Below, in pieces: positions 1 to 8,906 of a stretch of DNA of 64,000 nucleotides. The first letter of the stretch is position 1, and each line of letters starts with the position of its first letter. Made by a program: the position numbers and the translations under genes. This DNA is from Candidatus Avedoeria danica. GTDB taxonomy: Bacteria; Chloroflexota; Anaerolineae; Epilineales; Epilineaceae. The notes below the pieces were generated by a model that worked only from the letters and a program-made list of their open reading frames with translations, was not told the origin of the DNA and did not search any database. The stretch lies in contig JADJCV010000005.1 in NCBI GenBank assembly GCA_016703025.1, positions 124,001-188,000 of the forward strand, given 5' to 3'.

Positions 1-1725
1 GACCGGGACGGCGCGGAAGGCGCGCCAAGCGTAAGGTGATGGGTTGGCCAGCCCATGGACCGTCGTGCGGAGGTTGCCTTCCCCGACGCCGAGCAACGGC
101 TCGGCACCGTCGATGCGATCCCGCCAGCTGATGACCGCGCTCGTCGCCGTGAGCTGCCAGAAGCGCGCCTCGTGCGCCGGCAGCAGCCCCTCGCGCAGCC
201 GAAGGTAGTGCCGCAGGACGAGCGGGCTGGCGCCGTTCGTCGACTCGATCCCGTGCAGCACGCCGATGTTGCGCGGGAGCCGGTCGTCGTCGTGGACGCG
301 GCCGAGGCCGGCGCTGTTGCGCAGGAGCGCGATGAGCGGCGTCGTCGTCAGCTCGGACGGCGGCTGATCGGCCAAGTTCACCCGTGCGCCGACCGCGTAG
401 AGATCCAGCCAGGCCAGCGCGATGAGCGCCGGCGCCAGCCATCGACCGATCCCTCGACGCTGTGCCTTCCACCACGTGCTCGACGAAGCCCGGACGAGAC
501 CGCCGCCGGCGAGCATCGCCAACGCGAAGCTGACGAGGAAGGCCGCCCGCTCCTGGCCGCGGAAGAGGGCGAAGCCGGGGGCGAGGTGGTAGGCGGCGTC
601 GAAGGCGATGGACCGGGCGCCGAGGGAGAGGGCGAGGGCGAGGGCGGCGAGGGTGAGCCAGAAAGGGGTGGGATTGTGGTGCGCAAGGCCCTCTCCGTCC
701 GACGGCCTAAGGCCTTCTCCCCCCGACCCCCTCCCACCCCTCAACCACCCCCACCCCGCCCACCCCGCCAACACCAGCGGCACCACCCCCACGTACAACG
801 GCGACCATTGCGTCAACCCCGGCACCGCCAGCCCCAGTAGCTCGCGCGGCGGGAAGCCGTGGCCGAGCATCTCGTAGCTGGCCGCGGCGCGGTTGGAGAG
901 ACGGAGGAAGTGGGCGGCGGGCAGCCAGCCGGCGGCGGAGAGTCCGAGGGCGGCGACGGCGGCAATCGATAGCGCCGCCCAGATGCGGCGCGGCGTCCGG
1001 CGCCACGGCCAGGTGCGCCAGAGCGTCCACGCGACGCAGGTGTACGCCAGGTAGAGCGTGGATTGCGGGTGGCCGGCGAGGATGGGCATCGCGAGGGCGA
1101 TCGCGAGAAGGACGACATCGGCGATGCGTCCGCGCCGTTCCTCTGCATGGCCTCCGGCGATCACCCGCTCGATGGCCAGCAGCGCCAGCGGCAACCACGC
1201 GTTGCTCTCCAGCACCGCCAGCTGCAGCGGCGGGTACCCCGTCACGTACCCCCCGAACGCGAACGCCACCGCCGCCATTACCGCCCCCCCGCGCGCACCG
1301 AACACGCGACGGGCGAAGGCGTACATGAAGACGGCGGTCAAGGCGATGTGGGCGACGGCTTCGAACTGCAGCGCGGCCACGCCGACACCGCCGGTCAGCG
1401 CCAGCGACGCGCCGACGACGGCCAGGCTCGGTGGGTAGGCGACCGCCGCCTGGATATCCGCCCAGAACGGGCCGCCGCTGAAGGCGTACGGGTTCCACAG
1501 CGGCAGCCGGCCGTTCGCCAGCGCGCTCGCCTCGAAGCGGGCGAAAGCCAGGAACTGGTCGACGAAGTCGCCGTCGACGAACCAGCGGCGATGCGGGGCC
1601 GGGGCGAAGAGGGGCCAGAAGTAGGCGAAGGCGGCGGCGGTGAGGGCGAGGGCGATGGCGGTGTCGGTGCGGGTCCAGCGGGCCACCGACGACGGCACAC
1701 GAGCGTCGTCCGAAGGGATGCTCAT
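1..1725 (-). CDS. YfhO-like multi-pass membrane protein (C-terminus cut by window edge)
   Basis: Open reading frame starting at ATG 1725 and still open at base 1, so at least 575 residues with the C-terminus missing. It is very hydrophobic. The N-terminal third has the family-like stretch DGDFVDQFLAFARFE, then GRLPLWNPYAFSGGPFWAD and QAAVAYPPSL, the acidic first-loop and NPY/G-P-F pattern I associate with the YfhO family (integral membrane proteins linked to glycosylation of wall or teichoic-type polymers). The start overlaps the stop of the upstream GT39-like gene by ATGA, so the two are translationally coupled. Bases 705-735 encode a Gly/Arg-rich insertion (GRGSGGEGLRPSDGEG) that is part of a dispersed repeat, see there. 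Family call from motif only; substrate unknown. Confidence 0.75.
   Translation of the reverse strand, partial: MSIPSDDARVPSSVARWTRTDTAIALALTAAAFAYFWPLFAPAPHRRWFVDGDFVDQFLAFARFEASALANGRLPLWNPYAFSGGPFWADIQAAVAYPPSLAVVGASLALTGGVGVAALQFEAVAHIALTAVFMYAFARRVFGARGGAVMAAVAFAFGGYVTGYPPLQLAVLESNAWLPLALLAIERVIAGGHAEERRGRIADVVLLAIALAMPILAGHPQSTLYLAYTCVAWTLWRTWPWRRTPRRIWAALSIAAVAALGLSAAGWLPAAHFLRLSNRAAASYEMLGHGFPPRELLGLAVPGLTQWSPLYVGVVPLVLAGWAGWGWLRGGRGSGGEGLRPSDGEGLAHHNPTPFWLTLAALALALSLGARSIAFDAAYHLAPGFALFRGQERAAFLVSFALAMLAGGGLVRASSSTWWKAQRRGIGRWLAPALIALAWLDLYAVGARVNLADQPPSELTTTPLIALLRNSAGLGRVHDDDRLPRNIGVLHGIESTNGASPLVLRHYLRLREGLLPAHEARFWQLTATSAVISWRDRIDGAEPLLGVGEGNLRTTVHGLANPSPYAWRAFRAVPV
705..735 (-). 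repeat. Dispersed G-rich repeat inside the YfhO-like gene
   Basis: On the minus strand these 31 bases match 47073-47103 at 30 of 31 positions (core GGGGTCGGGGGGAGA then GGCCTTAGGC). Here the repeat is read in frame and adds Gly/Arg residues between two membrane segments; at 47 kb it is intergenic. Two copies only are visible in the window. Confidence 0.7.
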
Positions 1726-3830
1726 CGCACGGGCTCGACATGGACGTCGGCCGCGTGCGACCACGTGAACGCGGGCACCAACGTCGCCTCGTCGTAGAGC
1801 ACGATCGACAGGTGGTAGGGGCCGGAAGGCGTGGCGGCGGGGATGAGCAGGCCGTGGCGGTCCGTGATCTCATCGCCCTCGAGCCAGCCCGTCGTCGGGG
1901 CCGCGCCGGCGGCAGGCTCACGGTCGGCGCTGGCGACGATGTTGCCGGCGTCGTCGACGAGGCGGACGGAGACGTTGTGGGGGCGCCGGGCGGGGGGTTC
2001 GTCTCGCCAAGGCGGCTGGTACTTGAAGACCCCACCAGGAAGCCATGTGAGACGAATCGCCCATACTTCGCCGGCGCGCGCGACGAATGGCCGGTCACCC
2101 TCCCAGATGTTCACGAAGATCGGCGGCACGGCTGGTCCGCCAGGATAGTCGGGATGCTTCACGTTGACCGCGGGGGTCCCATCGCCGTCCAGCGGCACAT
2201 ACCACCGCTCCAACGTCACGTCCCCGATACCCGTCGACGTCACCGGATACGCGTTCGTCGCCAGCCACCCGTCCGCCCACCCCTTCGCCGCCCCATCCGT
2301 CGCCAGCCACAGGTGCGGCCGCCGCCGCGCCAGGTCGTCGATGCGGGCCTCGAACGCCGCGGGATCTTCGACTTTCAGCTCCGAGTTCTTGTCGCTCTGC
2401 ACGTTCTCGACCTTGAGGTCGGCGCCCGCTGGCACGTAGCGCTCGGTCAGGCCGGACGATGGGCCGTCGAGGAAGACGCGCGACTGATCGGCGGGCGCAG
2501 CCTTGAGCACGGCGTGGACGAGGCGGCGGTAGTCCGTCTTCCGCTGGGCCGGATCGGTGTAGTAGCCGGTGAGCGGCGGCACCCACAACGCCACCAGCGC
2601 CGCCAGCGGCAGCCAGCCGGCGACGCCGAACCGCCGCGCGAGCACGCGCGCTCCGGCGGCGGTGGCCATGAACCAGACGCCGAGGAGCGGGTAGAGGTAG
2701 CGCGGGTGGTAGTCGGGCTTGCGGATGAGGGCGATGGCGGCCACGACGGCCATCGCACCGAGCCACAAGAGCGCCCTGCAGGCGCCGATACGGCGGGTCG
2801 ATCCGATCTCACCGGCTGTCGAGTCGTCTCTCGCCCGGTCGGCCTCCGCCCGGCTTCGTCGCGCCCGACGGAACCACGCGACGACGCCGGTCGTGAGCAG
2901 CCCCAGGCTCATCGCCGTTGCCGCCAACGCCCAGCCGTCCGCCGCCCGTCCCGCCGTGACCCCCGTCTGCGCGCTCCAGGCGACGGCCAGCGTGCCGGGC
3001 ACGCGAAACAGGGGCAGATCGTCCCGCCAGCCGGGATGGTCGGCGACGCGCAGGGCGCGGGGGAGCCACGGGGCGAAGAGCGCAGCGGCGACGGTGCCGG
3101 CGGTCAGCCAGCCGCGGGCGCGGGCGGCGAGCGTCGAATCGCCGTCGGGCGGGACCGAAGCGACGGCCTCGTCCCCCCGTCGACGCGCGGCAGCGACCCG
3201 CTCCGATCGGCTGCGCCGCAACCAGGCGATGACATCCGGCAGGCCCCACGCCGCCAACGCCGCCGCCAGCAGGACGCCGTAGTAATGCGTGTAGACCGTT
3301 GCCGCCGCGAGCGCCCCGCAGGTCAGCCACAGCGCGCGGGCCGGGCGGCCGGCGCGGGCGCCGGCGCGGGTGCGGGCATCGGCCGCGAGGGCGGCCGCAA
3401 GCGTGGCCAGGGTCAGCGTGCCGACGAGGGCGTACATCCGCGCCTCCTGGCCATAGCCGACGAGAAACGGGTTCACCGCCAAGAGCAGCGCCGTCGCGCA
3501 CGCCGTCGGGCGGTCGGTCAGGCGGCGGGCGACGGCGTAGCCGAGGGGGACGGTGAGGACGCCGGCCAGGAGGGACGGGTAGCGGAGCGCCAGATCGCCG
3601 TCACCGGCGAGGCGGGTCCAGCCGCGCATGAGCGTGAAGTAGAGCGGCGCGTGCTCACCGGGGAGGCCGGCGAGCATCGCGCCGAGGGCCGTTCGGGCGC
3701 GGTCGAGCGTGATGTCCTCATCGCTCCACAGGCTCTGGCCCGCGATGTCCCACGCCCGCAGGCCCGCCGCCAGCAGCGTGCACGCTACAAGCCACGAGCG
3801 GGTGCGGACGGAGCGATGGACTGTTGGCAT
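1722..3830 (-). CDS. GT39-like (ArnT/PMT-type) membrane glycosyltransferase
   Basis: 702 residues. The N-terminal transmembrane segment is followed by the first-loop motif SLWSDEDITLDRARTAL, the acidic D-E pair typical of GT39/GT-C dolichyl- or polyprenyl-phosphate sugar transferases. The motif GYGQEARMYAL follows, and then about ten hydrophobic segments to roughly residue 420. The last 150 or so residues are a soluble domain, predicted extracytoplasmic, with the pattern PTTGWLEGDEITDRHGL and GPYHLSIVLYDEA. A related tail closes the three GT39-like paralogues further along the strand. The gene is first in a pair, ending ATGA into the YfhO-like gene, which suggests joint assembly of a surface glycan. 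No clear Shine-Dalgarno site precedes ATG 3830. Substrate not deducible. Confidence 0.82.
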   Translation of the reverse strand: MPTVHRSVRTRSWLVACTLLAAGLRAWDIAGQSLWSDEDITLDRARTALGAMLAGLPGEHAPLYFTLMRGWTRLAGDGDLALRYPSLLAGVLTVPLGYAVARRLTDRPTACATALLLAVNPFLVGYGQEARMYALVGTLTLATLAAALAADARTRAGARAGRPARALWLTCGALAAATVYTHYYGVLLAAALAAWGLPDVIAWLRRSRSERVAAARRRGDEAVASVPPDGDSTLAARARGWLTAGTVAAALFAPWLPRALRVADHPGWRDDLPLFRVPGTLAVAWSAQTGVTAGRAADGWALAATAMSLGLLTTGVVAWFRRARRSRAEADRARDDSTAGEIGSTRRIGACRALLWLGAMAVVAAIALIRKPDYHPRYLYPLLGVWFMATAAGARVLARRFGVAGWLPLAALVALWVPPLTGYYTDPAQRKTDYRRLVHAVLKAAPADQSRVFLDGPSSGLTERYVPAGADLKVENVQSDKNSELKVEDPAAFEARIDDLARRRPHLWLATDGAAKGWADGWLATNAYPVTSTGIGDVTLERWYVPLDGDGTPAVNVKHPDYPGGPAVPPIFVNIWEGDRPFVARAGEVWAIRLTWLPGGVFKYQPPWRDEPPARRPHNVSVRLVDDAGNIVASADREPAAGAAPTTGWLEGDEITDRHGLLIPAATPSGPYHLSIVLYDEATLVPAFTWSHAADVHVEPVR

Positions 3831-3845
3831 CGCGACATTCTAACG

Positions 3846-3867
3846 GCGGCCACCGATTGGTGGCCGC
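3846..3867. terminator. Perfect 9-bp hairpin, 4-nt loop
   Basis: GCGGCCACC-GATT-GGTGGCCGC lies between the HiPIP gene (ends 3956) and the GT39-like gene (starts 3830). No T-tract follows on either strand, so it is a structure-only terminator candidate for the HiPIP transcript. Confidence 0.45.
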
Positions 3868-3883
3868 ATCGCCGTGCCGCCTG

Positions 3884-3956
3884 GCACACCACCACTGCAG
3901 AGTCTTCGGGTTCCGCACTCTGGCGGCAACCCCGAGCGTATCCCGTGGTGGTGTGC
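3884..3956. repeat. Long-loop inverted repeat with nested stem downstream of HiPIP
   Basis: Arms GCACACCACCAC (3884-3895) and GTGGTGGTGTGC (3945-3956) are perfect 12-bp complements about 49 nt apart. A second stem CAGAGT/ACTCTG is nested inside. The right arm begins at the HiPIP stop codon. It could be a 3'-end stabilising or terminating RNA structure, or a mobile-element end; nothing decides between these. Confidence 0.55.
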
Positions 3957-4312
3957 TAGGTCGTCTTCTGCACCCAGACGTTGCAGTAGCCGCCCGGGTT
4001 GATGGACCCCGGTACGACCTTGCACGTGCCACATGCAGCTGGGTCAGCCGCGGCCACGTTCTGCTGGCAAGTGGTGCACGACTTGCCCTCCTGAACCGAC
4101 TTCTCCACGTACCCCAGCGCCGTCCGCTGCGCCTTCTGTGCATCGTCGAGCGCCGAGACATCATCGCACTTCACGCTCGCGGCCGACTTCTCGCCGTCCA
4201 CGCCGTCGTCGCCGCCGCAGGCCTGCAGCGCCAGGCCGGACGATGCGGCCAGCGCCGTCCATACGCCCACGCGGTGGATGAACGTCCTTCGGGTCAGGGA
4301 TGCTTCCGTCAT
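3956..4312 (-). CDS. High-potential iron-sulfur protein (HiPIP), Tat-exported lipoprotein
   Basis: 118 residues from ATG 4312, chosen because AGGAGG sits 9 nt upstream. An upstream in-frame TTG overlaps that ribosome site and is unlikely. The N-terminus has a twin-arginine motif (SLTRRTFIHR), a hydrophobic stretch and a lipobox-like LQAC with Cys at about residue 32, so it is probably a Tat-exported lipoprotein. The mature part fits the HiPIP fold: AQRTALGYVE, then C79-x2-C82, then C97-KVVPGSINPGGY-C110. The last matches the family's C-x-x-x-PG-x-(V/I)-N-x-x-G-(W/Y)-C signature, giving four ligands for a [4Fe-4S] cluster. An extra Cys at 94 is not expected to bind. HiPIPs are periplasmic one-electron carriers, mostly known from proteobacteria. 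No partner oxidase or cytochrome is nearby. Confidence 0.85.
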   Translation of the reverse strand: MTEASLTRRTFIHRVGVWTALAASSGLALQACGGDDGVDGEKSAASVKCDDVSALDDAQKAQRTALGYVEKSVQEGKSCTTCQQNVAAADPAACGTCKVVPGSINPGGYCNVWVQKTT

Positions 4313-4501
4313 TTGATGGTTCCTCCTCAAGGATTCGAAGCGTCGCCGGCAACGGCGAGGCGTGTGGCGATTAGGGTACGCCCGTCACGGCACGTTGGGA
4401 TTGTGCCGCGGTCTTGATTCGGTCGCAACGGCCAGATGGCCAAGTGAACCCGTGGCCGCCGGGCCGCCTTCAACGTACCGCCCGACGGCTCACCCGACGG
4501 C

Positions 4502-6604
4502 TCACCGCACCTCGACCGCCGCAACATCCGCCGCCCCATCCGTGTCCCCCGGCAGCCCCAGCCGCTCCCCCGTCCCGGCATCGTACCAGCCGACGTGCAG
4601 GCGGAAGCGTCCGGGTGGGACATCGTCGGGCAGGCGCAGGACGTAGCGGTCGATCACGGTATCGCCCGCCTGCCAGCGCGAGGTCGGCAGCGAGCCCGCC
4701 AGCGGCACGCCGTCGTGCTGGGCGATGGTGCGGCCGTCGGCGGCGACGAGGTGGGCGAAGGCGGTCCAGTCGCGGCCGGGTGCGGCAGCGGCGCGCCAGC
4801 GCAGGGCAAGGTCGATCGACGCGGCGTCGTCGCTGCACAGCAGATCGTCCACCGGCGGCAGCGCGTCGCACGACGGGCCGCCCGCAACGGCCAGAAGCGT
4901 CAGCCCGTCGAACGCGGTGTCGGCTGCAACGACGTTGCCGGTCTCCTCGGGCACGGCGTCGATCCGCAGCGTCCGCCAGCCGGCTGCGGCGCGCGATTCG
5001 GCCAGCCGCAGCCGCGGCCAGCGCTCGAGCACGGCCTGCAGCGCGTCGCCTTCGACGTCGGCATCGAAGGCCAGCCAGGCGTGGCCGACCGCCGGCACAA
5101 CGAGGCCGCCGGTCGCGTCGATCGGCGTGACGTCGACACCGTCGAGCAGGAAGCGGTACACCGAGCGCTCGAGGATGACCCGCGACGGGAAGACGCGGCC
5201 GGTCCCGGCCCCGGCGAGCGCCCGCAGCGCGTCGGCTTTCGCCCGCGTGGACGCGCCAAATGCCTCGGCGGCCTCGGGCGCATACGCGTAGCGGCCAAAG
5301 TAGTCGACCAGCGTCGACGCGCCGGCAGGGATCAGCAGGACCGCCAGCAGCAGCGCCGGCGACCGGCCGACATCGCCCCGGCGCGCGATCGCGATGTCGA
5401 TCGGTGCATCGGCGCGCCGTCGTGAGGCCTTCGTCAACGTCGCCGCCAGCATCCGGGCGGCGGCACAGTAGCCGAGCGCCGGCACGACGAAGGCGATGGG
5501 CATGAGTCCGACACTGCGCGAGAAGTTCGGCGCGCCGCCGGTCAAGACCGCCGGCAGGGCCAGTACGATCAGCCAAACGGCGACGAACCCGGCGAGGGCG
5601 CCGCCGTCGGGCCGCGTCGAAGCGCGCGATCCGCGGGCACCCGATGCCAGGACGCCGGCCCCGACGACGGCCATGACCGCCGTGACCCCATCGAACACCG
5701 GCCGGCCCTTGACGTTGTGGTACCACGAGTCGCTGCCGTCCCAGAAGAACGCCCGGAACGTTCGCAGCGCGCTGAGCGTCACCCGCCGGGCCAAGCCGCC
5801 GGACCGGTTGTCGGCCTCGAGAACCGACACGCTGACGCTGTGGCCGAAGAACAGCTCGCGATGCGTGAGGGCGTACGCGACGAGCGGCGCGGACACGACG
5901 GCGGCGGTCGCCGCCAACGTCGCCAGTCCGGCGAGCCGCGAGCGCGCCCGGGCAACGTCGCCGCGCCGCCACGCCGTCAGCGCCTGCCCGCCGAGGACGA
6001 GGACAGGCACGAGCGGCATCAGTCGCGCCGCGGGGTGGGCATACAACGCCGCGCCGAGGATCGCGCCGGCGAGGGCGAAGCGGGGCCATGGTTGCGGTCG
6101 ACGACCTGTCGGCTCGTTCGCCGAAGCCGTCGACGCCGCCCGCCACAACGCCCACGCGAACGCACCCCCCAGCAGCGGCATCAGGATCCCGCGGATGCCG
6201 ATCCGGCTGAAATGCAGCGGCCAGACCGACACCGCCATGAGCACCGCCGTCGCCGCCGCGACGAGGCGCGGGCGGGCCGTCGGCAGCGCGCGGGCGAGGC
6301 CGTAGGCGACGCCGACGGCGGCCGTGCCGGCCAGTGCCGATGCCAGGCGGAGCGCCCATGGCGTCGGACCCCACAGGCCCACGGTCACCGCCTGCATGTA
6401 GCTGAGCAGCGCCTCGCGCCCGTTGTTGCCCGCCAGGTACAACGGCCGCGCCCCGCGCAGGATCGCCAGCGCGTCGACGCCGTTGTGCGCCTCGTCGACG
6501 TGCAGGCCGGGCGGAACGGCGCCGAGGCGCCACAGGCGCAGGGCGAGGGCGACGGCGACGATTGCAGTGAGGGCAATCACCTCGGCGCCGGACCACGACG
6601 ACAT
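4502..6604 (-). CDS. GT39-like membrane glycosyltransferase, paralogue 1 of 3
   Basis: About 700 residues from ATG 6604; an in-frame GTG at 6652 is an alternative and neither has a convincing ribosome site. The N-terminus shows RLWRLGAVPPGLHVDEAHNG with the GT-C acidic pair in the first external loop, then NNGREALLSYMQA, and LHFSRIGIRGILMPL in the next loop. Roughly ten membrane segments are followed by PNFSRSVGLMPIAF and a soluble C-terminal domain. That domain contains FAHLVAADGRTIAQHDGVP, PTSRWQAGDTVIDRYVL and FRLHVGWYDAGTG. The same landmarks occur in the next two genes, which are clearly tandem duplicates. Likely role: transfer of a lipid-linked sugar to an external acceptor; acceptor unknown. 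Confidence 0.82.
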   Translation of the reverse strand: MSSWSGAEVIALTAIVAVALALRLWRLGAVPPGLHVDEAHNGVDALAILRGARPLYLAGNNGREALLSYMQAVTVGLWGPTPWALRLASALAGTAAVGVAYGLARALPTARPRLVAAATAVLMAVSVWPLHFSRIGIRGILMPLLGGAFAWALWRAASTASANEPTGRRPQPWPRFALAGAILGAALYAHPAARLMPLVPVLVLGGQALTAWRRGDVARARSRLAGLATLAATAAVVSAPLVAYALTHRELFFGHSVSVSVLEADNRSGGLARRVTLSALRTFRAFFWDGSDSWYHNVKGRPVFDGVTAVMAVVGAGVLASGARGSRASTRPDGGALAGFVAVWLIVLALPAVLTGGAPNFSRSVGLMPIAFVVPALGYCAAARMLAATLTKASRRRADAPIDIAIARRGDVGRSPALLLAVLLIPAGASTLVDYFGRYAYAPEAAEAFGASTRAKADALRALAGAGTGRVFPSRVILERSVYRFLLDGVDVTPIDATGGLVVPAVGHAWLAFDADVEGDALQAVLERWPRLRLAESRAAAGWRTLRIDAVPEETGNVVAADTAFDGLTLLAVAGGPSCDALPPVDDLLCSDDAASIDLALRWRAAAAPGRDWTAFAHLVAADGRTIAQHDGVPLAGSLPTSRWQAGDTVIDRYVLRLPDDVPPGRFRLHVGWYDAGTGERLGLPGDTDGAADVAAVEVR

Positions 6605-6677
6605 CCGAACCCCGGCGCGCCCAGGCAAAGCACGCCCAGGCTGCGCGGTCACGGCCTCACCATTCCGGCCGCCAACC

Positions 6678-8906
6678 CTACCGCCCCTCGATCGCGATCG
6701 GCCGCGGGCAGAACGCGTCTTGCCCGTCCGTCGTCGTGAGGCGCGCACCGGTTGCCCCGTCGTACCAGCCCAGGCACAGCCGGACCGCGCCGGCGGCGGC
6801 GGCGTCGAGCACGGGTCGGTACGCGTCGATGATCACCTCGCCGCCCTGCCAATCCATCGTGCGGTAGCTGGCTTGGCCCGGCTCGCGGTCGTCCTGGCCC
6901 CAGTTGATATCGCCGGGTCCGAGGAGGTGGACGAAGACCGTCAGGTTGGCGGGCGTCGGCTCGAGGGCGCGCCAGACGAGGGTCAGCGGCAGCGCTTCGC
7001 CGGGCCGTGCCGCACCCGCCGTGTACCCGACGAGCTCGATCGCCCCGCCGAAGCGCAGCTGCGTCCAGATGACGGGCTCGAGCGGCGCGTCGGTCGGTGG
7101 GGCGAGGTCGCCGAAGGCCGCCGCCGGGACGCGGAGCAGCTCGAGCAGCGGGTTGCCTTGCGCGTCGTCAACCCGTTCGGAAGTCGCTGGCGCGTCCCCA
7201 AGGAAGCCGCGCACCTCCTCCGCCCACCCCGTCTTCTCGGCCTCGCGCGCCGGCATCGCCACGACGACGTCGCGCCCGTCGTCGGGATAGACGATCGTAC
7301 GGCGGGCGTCGAGCTGGCCGATGCGCGTCGTCGCGCTCCCTTCACCCGACGACCCTTTCTCGCCCGACGCATCGATGATCCGCCCGGCATAGGCGGGGTC
7401 GTCGACATACTCCATGAAGTCGGCGGTGGCTTCATCGACGGCTGCTTCAACGGCCGCGCGGTTCAGGTAGTCGATCGTGGCGTGCGTGGCCCAGACCGGC
7501 GCCAGGTAGACGGACGCTTCCGCGGCGCGGGCGCGCAGCGCGGCCAGGGCATCGAGCTTCTCGACGTCGTAGCTGTAGTAGACCTGCGGGTCGCGGGCGA
7601 ACGTGCGGAAATAGTCGTGCGCGGTAAAGGCGGCGGACAGGGCGATCACGGCCGCGATCGCGCCGGCGCGCGCGCGGTCGCGAGCCGCGGCGGGCGGCAC
7701 CCGCCGCGCGATCGCCCGCAACCCGAGCGCGACGAGCAACGCGATGACCGGCAGCGCCGCCGTCGAGCGCGAGAAGTTCGGTGCGCGGTCGGACAGCACC
7801 GTCGGGACAAGCCCGACGACGAGCCAGAACGCACCGAGCACGGCGTGCTCGCGCCACCGCGCCGCCCACCGCCCGCGCCCGATCAGCGCGCCGGCCGCGA
7901 TCCCGACGCCGATGACGAATGCCAGCCCGGTCACCGGGTCGAGGAGCGGCCGGTAGGGCAGGTTGTGGAACGTCGACGGGTCGCCGGCCACGAAGAAGGC
8001 GCCGGCCACCGCCGCCAGCTGCGCCCCGAGCGCCGCCACGAGATTGCCGCCGTGATGCGCCGCCGCGACGGCCGCCAGCCCGACATCGCTGGCATGCCCC
8101 GTGAACTGCTCGGGATGCCGCAGGAAGTAGAGGCCGACGGGCGCGAACAACACGACTGCCGTCGCCCCGGCGATCCCAAGGGCCTGCACGTCGCCGCGCA
8201 CCGACCGACCGCGCGTCACCACCGCGCGCCACAGCACGTGCCCGACGAGGATCAGCGGCAGCAGGCGGCCGGTGGGATGGGACCACGCGGCGGCGGCCAG
8301 CCCGACACCCACGACGACCGCCCCCCCCCACGCCACGCCCCGTAGGGGCAGGCCCCCGTGCCCGCCCGCCTCCGTCCCCATCCCCCCAACGCGTTTCCCA
8401 ACTTTCGCCCGCCCCCCGCCCCCCGCCGCCGGCATGTCCCCCACCCCCCCCACCACACCCCACCAGACCCCCACCACGATCATCGCCCACAACGGCGCCA
8501 CGATCGTCCGGATCCCGTACCGGCTGAAGTGAACATGGGCGTACATCACCGCCAGCGACGCGCCGGCCAGCCGGCCGAGCCCCCGATCGCCCGTCCAGCG
8601 GCCGATGCCCACGAGGACGGCGGCAACGGTGAGGACACCGATGAACGCGCTCGTGAGGCGCAGGGCGAGGACGGGGTGGTCCAGACCGAGTCCGCCGAGG
8701 AGCAGGGCATGGGCGTAGGAGAGGAGCGCCTCACGGCCCCCGTTTTCGGGCAGGAAGAGCGGGCGGGCGCCGTGGACGATGCGCGCGGCGTCGATCGCGT
8801 TGTGGGCTTCGTCGAACTGAAAACCAGGCGGCACGGCGCCGAGGCGCCACAGCCGCAGCGCAGCCGCGCCGAGCACGATCCCCAGCGGCACCAGACGGCG
8901 CCGCAT
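6678..8906 (-). CDS. GT39-like membrane glycosyltransferase, paralogue 2 of 3
   Basis: 742 residues from ATG 8906, which overlaps the stop of the upstream paralogue as TGATG, so translation is coupled. Landmarks are the same as its neighbours: GAVPPGFQFDEAHNA, NGGREALLSYAHA, VHFSRYGIRTIVAPL, APNFSRSTAALPV, and a C-terminal domain with FVHLLGPGDINWGQDDREP and RLCLGWYDGATGARL. It differs by a Gly-rich extension after the third membrane segment (GMGTEAGGHGGLPLRG), encoded by a GTAGGGGC palindromic repeat that the two sister genes lack at this site. The DYFRTFARDPQVYYSYD and THATIDYLNRA stretches belong to the long external loop common in bacterial GT39 proteins. Function as for the sisters; specificity unknown. 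Confidence 0.82.
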   Translation of the reverse strand: MRRRLVPLGIVLGAAALRLWRLGAVPPGFQFDEAHNAIDAARIVHGARPLFLPENGGREALLSYAHALLLGGLGLDHPVLALRLTSAFIGVLTVAAVLVGIGRWTGDRGLGRLAGASLAVMYAHVHFSRYGIRTIVAPLWAMIVVGVWWGVVGGVGDMPAAGGGGRAKVGKRVGGMGTEAGGHGGLPLRGVAWGGAVVVGVGLAAAAWSHPTGRLLPLILVGHVLWRAVVTRGRSVRGDVQALGIAGATAVVLFAPVGLYFLRHPEQFTGHASDVGLAAVAAAHHGGNLVAALGAQLAAVAGAFFVAGDPSTFHNLPYRPLLDPVTGLAFVIGVGIAAGALIGRGRWAARWREHAVLGAFWLVVGLVPTVLSDRAPNFSRSTAALPVIALLVALGLRAIARRVPPAAARDRARAGAIAAVIALSAAFTAHDYFRTFARDPQVYYSYDVEKLDALAALRARAAEASVYLAPVWATHATIDYLNRAAVEAAVDEATADFMEYVDDPAYAGRIIDASGEKGSSGEGSATTRIGQLDARRTIVYPDDGRDVVVAMPAREAEKTGWAEEVRGFLGDAPATSERVDDAQGNPLLELLRVPAAAFGDLAPPTDAPLEPVIWTQLRFGGAIELVGYTAGAARPGEALPLTLVWRALEPTPANLTVFVHLLGPGDINWGQDDREPGQASYRTMDWQGGEVIIDAYRPVLDAAAAGAVRLCLGWYDGATGARLTTTDGQDAFCPRPIAIEGR
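8342..8367. repeat. GTAGGGGC-type palindromic repeat within a coding gene
   Basis: GTAGGGGCAGGCCCCCGTGC followed by CCGCCC, with GGGCA/TGCCC arms. It is read through in frame by the surrounding GT39-like gene. A related GTAGGGGC hairpin lies at 57853-57876. From memory, short palindromes beginning GTAGGGGC are widespread in Chloroflexota and cyanobacteria. Confidence 0.55.

Noticed and set aside
3884..3956. A tRNA-like cloverleaf after the HiPIP gene
   Set aside because: Arms are 12 bp, not 7, and the anticodon and T-loop consensus are missing.
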